This document shows positions 33,710 to 46,075 of a DNA stretch of 64,000 bases, one piece after another. The stretch comes from Hoplostethus atlanticus (taxonomy: Eukaryota > Chordata > Actinopteri > Trachichthyiformes > Trachichthyidae). The position numbers and the translations under genes are program-made. Each line of letters opens with the position of its first letter. Positions within the stretch are counted from its first letter, which is position 1. The notes under the pieces are model-generated. The model saw nothing but the letters and a program-made list of their open reading frames with translations, was not told the origin of the DNA and made no database searches. The stretch is from contig JAXDDX010000062.1 in assembly GCA_034670405.1 (NCBI GenBank), positions 1 to 64,000 on the forward strand, read 5' to 3'.

Positions 33710-33951
33710 TTGACCATTATAAGTGATTGTTCTTCTGCCTGGCAGTTACCTCATCATTCCGGTTTTGATCATCGTTCATGACACGCTTCACTGTGCTCGT
33801 TTGAAGTTAAGCGCATTATATATTGTTTCTTTTCCTTTACGGTCCTATCAAAGATAAGTTTGTCTGTGACTTTGCAGTGGCACATGTGTTAAATATATAC
33901 ATATATCTATATATATATACTGTATAAATCTATGAAGCTATCTGTATACCA

Positions 33952-33957
33952 AATAAA
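33952..33957 (+). promoter_or_regulatory. Polyadenylation signal of rnf38
   Basis: AATAAA about 1.08 kb past the rnf38 stop codon, followed by T-rich sequence. It is the first convincing signal on this strand. Confidence 0.65.
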
Positions 33958-36900
33958 AGGCTTGATATGAACTTTTTAAACTCACCTTTTTGTACAGTTT
34001 TTTTAAAAAGCGAATTACGACTTAGTGAGACAAGTCCAGTTTGATTGTGCTTGATTTCTCTGTGTTAGACTTGAAGTGGTGGTACACTATTAAACATGGC
34101 AATGCACACTCATGTTACGGCTGGCTCCTTTTATTTTTCACTTTGGTCTTGAGCTGCAATGCCTCCAAGCTGCCACTTGGTGGCGTCACTGCTCTTCCTG
34201 ATCAGCACCGCTCCACATCCTAGACTGTCATGGTGTTTGCCCTGTTTTAAATCTTGATATTTTGTTTATAGTGTTGTTTCACTCTTAGTGGTGATGCAGC
34301 ATTGATTCAACAGAACATCATCACACAACTGCCCCATTGCAAAAATACAAACGGTGGGTCGTTCCTTTTGACTTTCAGGGAATAATACTGAAAAATCTTG
34401 CCTAACCATAATCTGGAGCAGGGCTTGGGTTCAATTGGATTACACACTTTAGAATTGGCTAGAGTCAAACACTTATTAGCCCTGGTGGAGAAAAAGCTCT
34501 CATTGTTTTATATACTTCAAAGTGAGTATTATAGGAATTCAGCCTGAAACAAAGCATCACAACCAAACCTCTAGTGAACTAAATACTATAGTGAACTATA
34601 GTGATCTTAACTCTGGTATCAATTACACCCAGGGTAAGAAGAAAATGCATTTGAGAATGTATTTTCAGTGAAATGCTCCTTTTAAATTTAGACCCATTAT
34701 AACCGGAATAGATTATGACTGCTTGTTTACAGCTCTCTGTCTGCAAACCCAGTTGGCGTACAGACCGGACCCCTAGTCGCCCACGTCTGCTTCCCTACTG
34801 TGGCCGTACATGCCTGTTTCTCTGGCTGCACACATGTTTCCCTAGCAGCACTTGCCTGTTGCCTAGTGCCTTCTGTTGATAATAGATAATAAGCGCTTTA
34901 TGTGCTAGTTTCCTGTATGGGGAGTGTAGAGGTAGGTAGGCAGATATCGCCCCTTGGCTCTGCAGCGCACATGGGTAGATTTCTGTAGAGAACTTGCTCA
35001 GGGAGCTGCTGGAGGCATCGGGAACACAAATGTCAGTGTTTTGCATCAGATAGAGCTTTACAAAGCACACTTATTTACAAGGCTTTCAACCTGGAGGTTA
35101 CAGTCGACTAGGGGGAATTGTCATCTTCTTTGCCTAGTGCCATTCGTACTGACAGACAAACCCTGTTCTTTTTAGGCACTGTTTTTGCTGACTACTGATT
35201 CTTTTACCTTTTGCCAAAGATAACTGGTGTAAATAACAAGATCAAAATCATAAATAAATCAAATCTAGATTTACCCCTAATACCTACAGAGGTGGCAAGG
35301 AGATTAAATATCGGAAATATCCCTGTTTGCCAAGCGGTCCAACTATAGAAAAAAGTCTGTCTCTCTTTGCTCTATAATTTTCCATCACTGGTTTTCTCGT
35401 CACCTTCTTTTCTTTCTCTCCTTTCATTCTTTATTACCCTGATTCGTCCACTCACACACAGTTTATAGCTCAAGTCACGAGAAATAGTCAGGAAACTGGG
35501 CCTCTGATATGAAGGATGGGTTGAAAATTTGAAAAGACAGATACATGGGTGTCAATCTGCTCTGGTAGGGTGTTCAGTCTGTCAAAGAACATTGTAGACA
35601 AAGATCAGGTCGTTCATTCGACTCCGTCTGGACTTAATGGAGTGTTTTTGTCAGGTCTGCATTCGATCTCTCTAAATCCTGATGCACTGCAGCCTCTTGG
35701 CATCCGTCTTTAAATCCAAGGTCTCACTGCAACACACTTGTCTTCTTCTTCCTGTAGTGGCATCTTTTCTGACTTTAATCTCTTAAATTACCTTGGATGC
35801 CACATGTTGGCTGTAAATCGCAAAACTCCGGTCACTTCAATGTAAAAATAAAAGGCATCAGGTGACAAGCAGCGCTATGCGGCAACTAAAACCGACAAAA
35901 ATTCAGATTAGTTTCTCCATTTGAGAGAGAGAGGGTTTTTTTGGAGGTCATGTTTAATTAAATGAAACTCCTCCCCTCCTCCTCCCTCTTTCTACTCCTC
36001 GTCCTGTCTACTCTCCCATTCAGCCTGCATGTTTCCCCCTCTGCCGTTGCCATGGCTCTTCTTCCTCCTCTCCTCCTCTTCTCTTTTCCCTCCATCTGCA
36101 TTCGCCTCTGTTTTCTGTCTCTACCTTTTCTTTCTTCCTCCCCTCTATGTCCTTCCTCCTCTGTTCCCCTCTCCTCCTGTCTTTCTACTTATGCCTCTGC
36201 TCCTCTACCCTCCTCTTCTCTGTCTCCTTGCCTTGACTGTGATCACCACCCACTCCTTTACTCGTTTCCGCCACAGAGCAATGAAGTGGAAGTGGTGGGG
36301 GATTTCTGCCCGAAACAGTCTGCCCAGTTACTGAACTCAGAGAACAAACAATATTTATCTTGTCTTGCTCTCTCTTTCCCACTTTCCTGTCTCTTTTATA
36401 ATGCCACCACTTTCCAAACTTCCCTGGCAGGTGACTCCGTCTTGAGGTGGGCAAATTCCTTCGGTCCCAACGTTCGAAACGCTTAATAGTTATATTTCAC
36501 ATAACACGTTCACAGTATGACAGATCAATGGCTATCATGCTGTGTATAGGTACAGTAGGTCACCTGGGCCTGTGCCTTAGCAGTAGCGTTTCAGTTCAGT
36601 ATTACTGCAGTCTTGTAAGTTTGATCAGGAATTTTTCCAGCCACTCCACGTTCATGTCAGGGGACCCCACTTTGGATCCTGACCCCAAAGTTAGGGCAAC
36701 CTGCATGACGACAATGCACTTGCACTTGATCTTCAATATTATGTTCTGTTCCAACTTTTCCGAATACACTAAGAAAAATGTTGCATGTGTCTTCATTTTA
36801 CACATGCAGCATTTTTGCCAAACAACTTCTTACAGTAACTTCGTAGCTCCCTGGGAGGAGGCCCGCTGGTAAAATTCAGTTTTGAGTCTCCGCCCGCTTG

Positions 36901-39511
36901 GCTGGTTAGTGGTACTCCAGTTGCTTGTCCCTCATTGGTTGCTTGTCCTCAGGCTGTCTGCTGATTGGTGACATGTCCCACAATGACCTTTCCTTAACTC
37001 TGTCAGTCTCGGGTCAAAAAGAGGGGAGTGATCTCAGATGCCCCCCAGAAGAAAAGAAGCACCTGTTTTTATATGTGTGTGTACACGTGTGTGTGTTCTC
37101 TTTATGCATGTTTGTTTATTTGTTGATTCCACTTTTTTGACCAATTTGTTTGTATAATTATTTTCTGCGCTGAGCATATGGGTTACAATGGTATGGAGGA
37201 GCCGTGAAAAGATCAGTTCATGCATTTAAAAGTGATAATCCATGTGATTCTTGTTTTTCGAGAGAGCCGCTTGTTTGTGTGTTGTAAGGAAATTATTGAT
37301 TATATGAAATATTGATGCATTATTAACCAGTAAGTATTATGTACTTCTGCATGTAGTCTGTGTTCGCCTCAGAATGAACAACAGAATTGCTGTGTGAGTT
37401 GATTTTAACCTGAGATTATGGTGGCCCTGAGAGCTCAACGCACTGCAACTTAAAAAAACACATGCAAATTAAGAAAACATCATCAATTTGACAACACATT
37501 AAGACAACACAACACTCTCATTTTTTCTGTAATTACAAAAGTGTGCCCAAATTCAGATGAATTCTTTCTGTCTCTTCCTTCATTTTATTCCCTCTTTCTT
37601 TCCTTCTTTTGTTCTCCTCTGATGAACGAACAGAGAGGCTCATATATCCCTCTACCCCCTCCTCTAAGCAGCCCACACTTTTAATGTGTGTGTGTGTGTG
37701 TGTTTGTGTGTGTGTGTGGTGGAGAGCATCCCAAGCTGACAGGGTACATGGATTCTCCATCCTGCCTTTATAAAAAGCAGCGAAGACGCCATGCTCTGCC
37801 TGCTTCACTTATATTCATACATATCCAAGCTCACACACACACACACACACACACATGCATGCTCACACACTCTCAGGCGTACGTACACACTTGCACTCAC
37901 TGCATTTTTTCTCTCTTTCTCTTTCTCATGTTCTTCCTCTCAAACACACTCAGCAGTGTAGGGGTTAAATGTGAATGTGCTAGCAGGGCAGGTCTAAGAG
38001 GGTCATTGCTTCATCTCTGTCTCAGTTGGGATTTCATCTCCTCAAGTAAAGTGAGGTGAAGTCAGTGTGTGTGTTTGTGTGTGTGTGTGTGTGATATTTA
38101 TTTCATGGGGATTTCCCCCTCTGCATGATCTGTGTGTGCATGCTCATGTTCTGAGCTGTCAGAGGCCATCACTGTCACCCGTGAGACATGAGGTGTATAT
38201 ATGTGTGTGTGTGTGTGTGTGAAAGAGAGAGAGGCAGAAAAGAGATACAGCAGAGACTTATAGTCAAACAGACAGACAGAGACATAGAAAGTGTGTGTGT
38301 TCTTGTGTGTGTGGACAGGCGGAGTGGAAATAGCGCAGCATGGGGGGCTTGGAGCGAGGGGGAGCATCAGGCGAAGGCTTTCCATTTGACACATTTAGCC
38401 GCAACTGAGGGGAGGCAAGCTGGGAGGCAGAGTGCATCACATGGAAGTGTGTGTGACATATACACAATGTGTGATATATACCAACTGTGTGACATATACA
38501 CACTGTACATGGACAGTATGAGCCTCTGGTCCCGCTGGGTAATTCCCTCTTCAGAGAACTAGTGTGTGTCATGGAGCAAAGAACAAAGTTGATGAAGCCA
38601 CGCCCCCAAAGCTGTCATCACTGCCACAGAAGACAATTTACAGTACATGGTATGCAATATACATCAACATGAGAGGAGTTTCATTACAAAATAGGAAAAT
38701 GAGGAAAAGCTTATTGAGCAGAAAGTGCCACCTATTGTTATCAAATAATCTTTGAACTGAAAGTAAAACTTGCCAGTTAGATTATGAGTTATTTTAAGGC
38801 TGTATTTGTCAAATTTTGAACTATGGCATTATGAATGCCTACAGGTGCTGTGCAATTTAACATTTTCCACACATAGCCTTTCCTAAAGGCCGTGCTACAA
38901 GCTGCATTCATTGTTGTACATTCCCATTTTGTCATTCTCATTGTTTGATGAAACAACTTGCTTGGTTCAGTTGTTCATGAAGCGTTATGGCTTTGAATTA
39001 AGGGGATTATTAATATGTTGTCTGCTTAAACCAGTGGAATGGGAGTTTGTGCTAGCAACACTTTCATTAATGTAATCCCTGTATTACCTGCAGGAGGAAT
39101 GGGGATTGACATCTGTTCCAAATCCTTTTGAAAAAAATAGTATATAAGAGTTAAATTTGCCATGAAACAAACACATTAGTCGTCATAATTGGATGAATTG
39201 TCCACCTACATGGCCTCAAAATGTTGCCTGTGTGTTACGCTGCAAGTGAGATTGAATATCATATTAGAAAAACAATCACACAATGCATTTCCTCAGACAG
39301 GTGTTTGTTTCTGTCCAGCTTTTGTCCTCATCCTGTTTTTTATTCTCATTGCTGTTTGTTGAACAGGCAAATTCCAGTCATGTAAGAGGGATAATAGGCC
39401 TGCTTTGGGTTTAATAGTCCCTCTCATAATCCTATTCTCCTGCAATGTTTTTTAGTGTGTGAGTGTGTGTGTATGTGTGTGTACTACTACTGTTATGGAA
39501 AGCTCTTGCTC

Positions 39512-39515
<4 letters not shown>

Positions 39516-39567
<52 letters not shown>
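39516..39567. repeat. (CT)n microsatellite
   Basis: About 26 CT units without interruption; polypurine-polypyrimidine. Confidence 0.95.
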
Positions 39568-39569
<2 letters not shown>

Positions 39570-41140
39570 ACCTACTGCTCTTCCCCCTATGGATTTTACT
39601 GTACATGAATATAGTCTGGTAGTATAACAGAGTATCTACACAGTATTGATACTAGCTCTACAGTACTGTGGTGTTGAGTGTGTTGCTCTGCAGTTTGACG
39701 TGTGTGTGTGTTTATCCACAGTGTCGTTTTCATCCTTCATGCTGCGGGTCAGCTAGCATACAGACCCGAGAGGGCAACAAGGCAACACACACGTGCACAC
39801 ACGGCACACACGTGCACACACACACGCACTCACTCATGCACACAAACAATCCTATCAGAATCTTATCAGCTGTGTTTGCCATCTATATTGTTTTTTGTCC
39901 CTTTGGCCCCTGGCTGTCCTTTTAAAGCCTCCATGCTCATGACGTTTTATCAGTTTTCTCCATTGATTTAGTATTATTTTGAGACCCGAGGGCAGCTCTG
40001 ATGCCAGCTGATTTTGTTTTGGTCTGGGCCTCAGTTTTTGATCTGGTTTGGTATCTGTCTATCCCACTAGGAAGAATCAGGCCATAGAAATACAATGTGT
40101 TGCTCTACTAAAGTGATGGTACCTCAACTTTCTGAGACAATGAAAGTGGAAATATATTGCTTTGGAGGGGGATTGGCAAACAGGGCAAAGTGACAAATTA
40201 ATCAATTAATCAATATGGATCAGACAGTGGGCTGTAAAGAAGGAAATCTAATGAAAATATATTGTTGCTCGTAATTGTTGGCAAAGTTGCCTAGCGCCAT
40301 TAATGTTGCCCACAGTGCCTTAACAGAGATCTATGATGTGCTAGACGGTTTTATTGGAACAGTGTGGGGATGATATACTGCTGTTGTGTCACTCTCAACA
40401 CTCAACTCACAGTGACAGACGGGCTGTATAGGTCTGTAATCTACAGATGGACACGTGCACACACATGCACACACAGCACACACACACGCACACACACACC
40501 ATTTCCATTTCCTCCTCTCTTTATTCCTTCCTTTATCATCTCCCTCTCTCTTTCCTACTGCCTCTTCCCTTTTTTCACATAGGCATACAGATATACACAG
40601 TGTGTGTGTGTACATGTACATGTGTGTGTGTGCGCGTTCGATAGAAAAAGAGAGGGGCAGAGCGAGACTGTTGGTTTGTGTGAGCGTTTCTGTATGAATA
40701 AGCATATAGCTGAGCCTCTCGTCTGCTCATTTACCAGTGGAGGAAGAGGAGGAGGAAGATGATGGTGATGAAAAGCAGGAGATCGGTACAATAGTAAAAT
40801 GTACTATACCTCCTTAACGGTGAAGCTCTGAATAATCGAAGGACCCTTGTTGTCGACTATAACAGTTTGTGATTGCCTTATGACTCTTTCCTAATTGTGT
40901 TTTTTGATAACGTTTAGGTCTTTTTTATCTTGAGACCAGCTTTTAACACTAACTGAGTTTATGTTACTGTGTTGGTGTGTGTTGTGTGTGTCTGCTTCTT
41001 TTCGTGCCTCTGCTTTTGAAGACTATACACCACTATCGTGGACGAGAGCTCAACAAGCTCTCAAGAAGCTCAAGCATATCTACAATAAAAACATGATAGG
41101 CAATAATAACAACACAATACACAATGCAGAAATATGTAAT

Positions 41141-41196
41141 GTAAGTAATATGTCTGTAATGTAAGTAATATGTCTGTAATGTAAGTAATATGTCTG
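41141..41196. repeat. 20-bp tandem repeat, nearly three copies
   Basis: The unit gtaagtaatatgtctgtaat is repeated head to tail almost three times. The unit contains a GTAAGT donor-like hexamer, so the array presents several cryptic 5' splice sites. Confidence 0.9.
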
Positions 41197-41542
41197 AGTG
41201 CGTTTCTGTGTCACATTACAACATTCCCCTCTGAGCTCTGTGCATGTAAACAAACCCTCACTTAACCCAGAAGATCATGTTGTGACCTCGTCTCTCCCCA
41301 TCACACACACAGGCCAACAGCTATGTGTACAGTACGTACAGTTGCCTTCTCATGTGTATTCCTGTGTATGTGTTTGAGTCACATCGCCGTCGTCGTCTTA
41401 TTGCCTCCGAGCGCCGTGTCGCCGATCGCTCCCCGGATAATTGACCCGTTTGATCCCATCTGGCGAGGAGCAAACAAGGCATCCTGATGATGACGATGCC
41501 AGTGGCCTTACACCTTCCCCCCTCACCCAACCACTGTGCCCC

Positions 41543-41544
<2 letters not shown>

Positions 41545-41587
<43 letters not shown>

Positions 41588-41603
41588 ACACACACACACA
41601 CAC
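41545..41603. repeat. (CA)n microsatellite
   Basis: About 28 CA units with one CATA interruption, at one edge of a dispersed repeat that continues to about 41820. Confidence 0.95.
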
Positions 41604-41604
41604 A

Positions 41605-41820
41605 TATTTGTATTGCTATACTTCTTAAGAGTTTCAGTGACTACATTCATGCTCCATTCCCTAACCTTAACCTAATCCTAATCCTAATGGGAACCCTAAA
41701 TAACCCCTTAGAAAAGTGAAAACTGACATAAATGTCCTCACTTTGGAATATTTTCTACAGGTTTTTATCCTTATGGAGACGTTTGATCTATAGAAATACA
41801 AGAACACACACACACACACA
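41605..41820. repeat. Dispersed repeat bounded by (CA)n tracts, copy 1
   Basis: Contains ccttaacctaatcctaatcc, taaccccttagaaaagtga and atgtcctcactttgg, ending in another short CA run. The same phrases recur in reverse orientation at 45910-46075. I recognise this as a frequent fish repeat. Confidence 0.6.
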
Positions 41821-41937
41821 TGCACATGGGCAGTGGGAAGGAATGAAAATAGAAGTAGAAAATAGAAGTTGTGAAAAATGTGTTCAGGAAGAGATAAATT
41901 GTTGGAGCAGAGCGTTTGAAAGACTTTGTAGGGACAG

Positions 41938-41968
41938 CATGTGCATGTGCATGTGCATGTGCATGTGT
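41938..41968. repeat. (GCATGT)n hexanucleotide repeat
   Basis: Five units of TGCATG-type hexamer. As RNA, TGCATG is the RBFOX splicing-factor motif, but nothing else here suggests a transcript. Confidence 0.9.
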
Positions 41969-42306
41969 TTGCTATGATATGCCTGCCCATCTATAAAAGG
42001 TAGCAGAATTTGTGCTTGTGTCATTTGCACACGTACGTTGGCATGTCTGTTTAAGAATGCGTCCTCACTTGTGTGTGTGTGTATTTGTGTATCTGTTTGT
42101 CTGTGTGTGTGTGTGTGTATTTGTGTATCTGTTTGTCTGTTTGTTTGTGTGTGTATTTGTGCGTGTGTCATTTGAGGACGAGGCGTTGGCTGCAGGCCAT
42201 GGTGCAGCGTGACTCAGGTGTGCTGTGGATGGGGTCAGCCACAGTCCGAGTCATGGTGACATAACCCTGAACAGGGGCGCCGACCACTCAGCCTGCGCTG
42301 TAACTG

Positions 42307-42308
<2 letters not shown>

Positions 42309-42341
<33 letters not shown>
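42309..42341. repeat. (CA)n microsatellite
   Basis: About sixteen CA units in intergenic DNA. Confidence 0.9.
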
Positions 42342-42344
<3 letters not shown>

Positions 42345-44938
42345 TCAACATCACATTCCATCTGACCAAGGCTATTTCATCCATTTCAAACAAGAGTTAT
42401 GACTTTTCCAACAGCCCTGCCCCTAGTTATTGATGTGTGGGGTTTATTTTGATTGCTGGGAAAGTTTCTGGAAGTCATGGAAAGTTTTTTGGGAGGCTGG
42501 AGTGAGTTGTCTCCTTGCTGTCTGTTTGCTGACTTTTGTTTGATGTGTTTGATTTAGCCTAAGTTAGATTGTGTTTCCTTTGGGGCTTAGAGTCGTCCCC
42601 TCATCTATGTTTGTTTAGTTTTTTTAAACATCTAAAGGCTATATGTAATGAAATTAGTAGTTTTACTACTTTTTGCAGAGGTCATTCAACTCAATTCAAA
42701 TTTGGATGCCCCCGTACCTGTTATCCTGACTGATGCAAAGGTCCAGACAACGCTCTCATACTGTGTCCAGCCTCTAGTTAACTTGCTGCCTATCTAATCA
42801 ATACTATATTTCTCAATCTTGTGATTCTGTACTATATGACATGATGTAGATATTTTAAGTAGTTTTAACTACTTTTTCTGAGTAACTTTAGTTAAGGTAA
42901 CTTTATTTTTCTTGAGAGTAGTTTTGCTGTAGTTCAACCTCTCCCACTGTGAAGTAACTGTTAGCTTGTAAAAGTAGATATCCAAAGTGGCTTCCCCAAT
43001 GCTGCAGTACCGCTACATGTGCAGAGACCTACCTAGCCTCAACTGTGCCTGACCCCAAATGTTTGGTTGTCCCTAAGGTAATCCAATTGTTTCTACTCCT
43101 CTTCCCCTCCCTTCCCATAAACAGTTACATCATTTGCTATGAGCGTTTTGTTCAAAGTGCACTGAAAACCAGCAGTGCACTGGAGAGTCCGGCCAGCTGA
43201 TGCTGCATATGTGTGATCATACCCCAAAAAGGGATAACCTCTTCATGTATCATCTACATCCTAGTATCCTCACCCCCCCCCGAAGCAAAGCGCCATAGGT
43301 CATCCACGCTGCTTTTCTACCGTAACTTGGATCGCGGCTGCAACCTTTTCATGGGCTCATATGTGCTACCAGCACACTGCATGTTCTGCCCCAGATAATT
43401 ACTTCACATCCTGTTTTTTACACTGGAGTGCGAGCTAAGTTCACCGTATGTGAACGGTACTGACTTGTTTACATATGCCCTATCTAACTGGAGATTTTAA
43501 CCAGGTCAGTGCCGTGTGCCATCCCAGTATCCCTCTCCTCTCCTGAAACCATCTCTGGTGTTGTTCTGACCAGCTGCCAGCTGTTGCCAGCTCTTGGAAT
43601 CTCCCTTTGACCTCATTTACAATCCAAACATTGGAAATGGAAGGTGAAATTGTTGCTTTGGGCCATTTTAATCCACTCACCTTCCATTTAACTCAATTAG
43701 CCATGAGTGAGTAACCAATCCAGTAGCAGAGACAGATCCACCTGTGCTGCAGTCTGGTTCACCGGATGTTAGCCGTTGGGATACGCGTACAGCCATGGGG
43801 ATTCGGCGCTCTCCTCCCCCTCCGCTCGCTTTGATTTGTCCAGTGTTGAACTACTACTCACCTCTCTCACCTGTTTCATCACAAATGCAGTTTCCCCCTG
43901 ACACTATGCACTGTGCGCACACACACACTCGCACACACTGAGTTTTGTAGCTAGTGGACCAATGTCGAAATCTCGTGCCAACTAAGCGAGAGCTATATGG
44001 ATTTGGCACACATCCGTATAGCCCTGTCCTCTCCAACCATAATCCTGTGCTTTCCCATACTAGGATTTGCTGTCTGTCCCTGAAATGTGTAATAATCACC
44101 AACCAAAATCAAGAATCTGGCATCAACAAAATGTATTATTATCATGATGTCTTTACATATAGTGTAGGACTAGCTTCTCAACATAACAAGCCAATAAACA
44201 AATGAAAAACCTTTGCAAAAATAACATTGCTAGGTCAAGACCATTGACTTTAGAGGTTGTATCTGTAGTAAAGTAATTGCAGTTTCACTTTAATTGATTA
44301 AATTGTCTTGACCCCAATACTGCCCGTCATTCTCTCCTTCATCACCACCCATCACTCTCTCCTCAAAGTCTCCTCCCCTTCATCTTCCTCCCTGTCGTCT
44401 CTGGGCAGTCCAGGGAACGTGACTGTGCCATGCTGGATTGTCACATTTCATCTACAGCACACACGCTGCATGCGGGGGGGGGGGGCCGGGCCCGTCAGAT
44501 TGTTCGCTGCCGCCTGGATTATGTGCAGGCGCTGAACCGTCCTGGCCTCCGGTAAAGATGACATGAGAGGCTTTATGTTGAGAAGGACATATGCAGTCCA
44601 TCAAAACCATTTGCTCCGCGGTGAATTTTCCACATCACCTAAAGTTATGCAGCCTCCTAACGCGCTTAAGCTATGAACACTCTGACATAGCTACTCCACA
44701 CCAGCATTTAGATGAGAGAGCGTGTGTACTGTGTATTAAAGTGGACTGGATCACTGGATTTGCTAACTTCAGCCTCCCAGACAGCTGAAGCTTCGGGGGC
44801 AAACTGCAGGGCTGCAGCCACAGAAAACCACCTTACTTTTAACGTTACGAAACATCAAATCACACAGGATGCCGCAGAGCAGCGGGAACACTCAGAAGCA
44901 TTTTGGAGACACGCTCAGAGGCTGTGGGCTCCGTCTGA

Positions 44939-44993
44939 ACACTTAATTGAGTTCAGTCAAGATGCCTTATCTTGACTGAACTCAATTAAGTGT
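44939..44993. repeat. Perfect 25-bp inverted repeat with 5-base loop
   Basis: Arms 44939-44963 and 44969-44993 are exact reverse complements around the loop gcctt. It is intergenic, about 3.9 kb upstream of the nicotinic receptor gene. The perfect stem is unlike a microRNA precursor, which usually has bulges. Confidence 0.95.
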
Positions 44994-45909
44994 ATTTGCA
45001 TTTTCACTAAAAAAATTTTCTCCCACCCACTGGGAGCTCAATGGGAGCTTGTGTGCCTGTCCGGTTTTAAGAGAGATCAGAGGAGAGCAAGAGGGTATGT
45101 GGCGGATTGAAGTAAAAAAAAGAGTGTAAGAAAGAGGGAGAGTAAAGAGGCAGATGTGGAGATGAGGGGGAGATGAAAAAGGGAGCAGGGAGAGGAGGGA
45201 ATAACTGAAGTCAAGAACACAGAACGGCGACGGGACACAGAGAAGATGTGAAAGGAAACCAGGGAGATAAAGATAGATGATGAGATGCGTTCATCGGTAC
45301 ACGTCCGGGAGGTCCCATCAGACTGATTCTCCTCCACCGGAGCGGGACAGTGACCAGTTGTGACACGCGACCAGCCTGGGATTAGGAAAGCCCCGTCTCA
45401 CCCTGTCAGTCCAAGACACAAATGTCCCCTAGTGACATGAATTTATGATAATGCTAATCCAACGGAGAATCGGTCCACTCCACCGTTGGCACGTAGACAC
45501 TGACTACGCTGCCCGGAGGCAAACACACTGTTAGATAAGAGGGAGGGTGGCAGGCCAGGGGAGTGGGAGGGGTTGGCTAAATAAAATGAATCAAATTGAC
45601 ATACAGCGTAACAATACAACTGTTAGATAATAGAAACTTTTACTTGTTGCCATTAGATGAGGTTGGGTAACGTTACGGATGAGTTTGTGTGTGTGTGTGT
45701 GTGTGGGGAGAGAGAGAGGGAGTGTGTGTGTGTGTGAGAGTGTATAGAGAAGGCGGCCATTAGATGCACATACGGTACAGTGAAGTATAGTAATTGGTCG
45801 ATGATGAGAGAGGGGCTTGGTGCCGGTAGGTATCAGGTTACCGGTGCTTCAGGAAGTGGAGTGATGAATGCTCAGACACATGTGACACACTATGTCTGCC
45901 AGACTGAAC

Positions 45910-46075
45910 TTGTTCTTGTGTTTCTATACTTATGAGGACAAAACAGATAAGGAAGTGAGGATATTTTGCCGGTCTTCACTCCTTTAAGGGGCTATTGTAG
46001 GGTTATGGTTTAGTGTTGAGGTTAGGATTAGGTTTAGGGTCCATTAGTCATGTTAAGTACAGAGTGGGGAAAAAA
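45910..46075. repeat. Dispersed repeat, copy 2 (inverted relative to copy 1)
   Basis: Reverse complement contains ctaaacctaatcctaacc, agccccttaaaggagtgaag, tcctcactt and tatagaaacacaagaac, parallel to the copy at 41605-41820. Both are degraded and neither encodes protein. Confidence 0.6.

Noticed and set aside
35962..36486. Long open frame of 174 codons rich in Leu, Ser and Pro
   Set aside because: It is encoded by a pyrimidine-rich stretch of ctcct/tcctc words, has no recognisable domain and no phase-matched partner exons.
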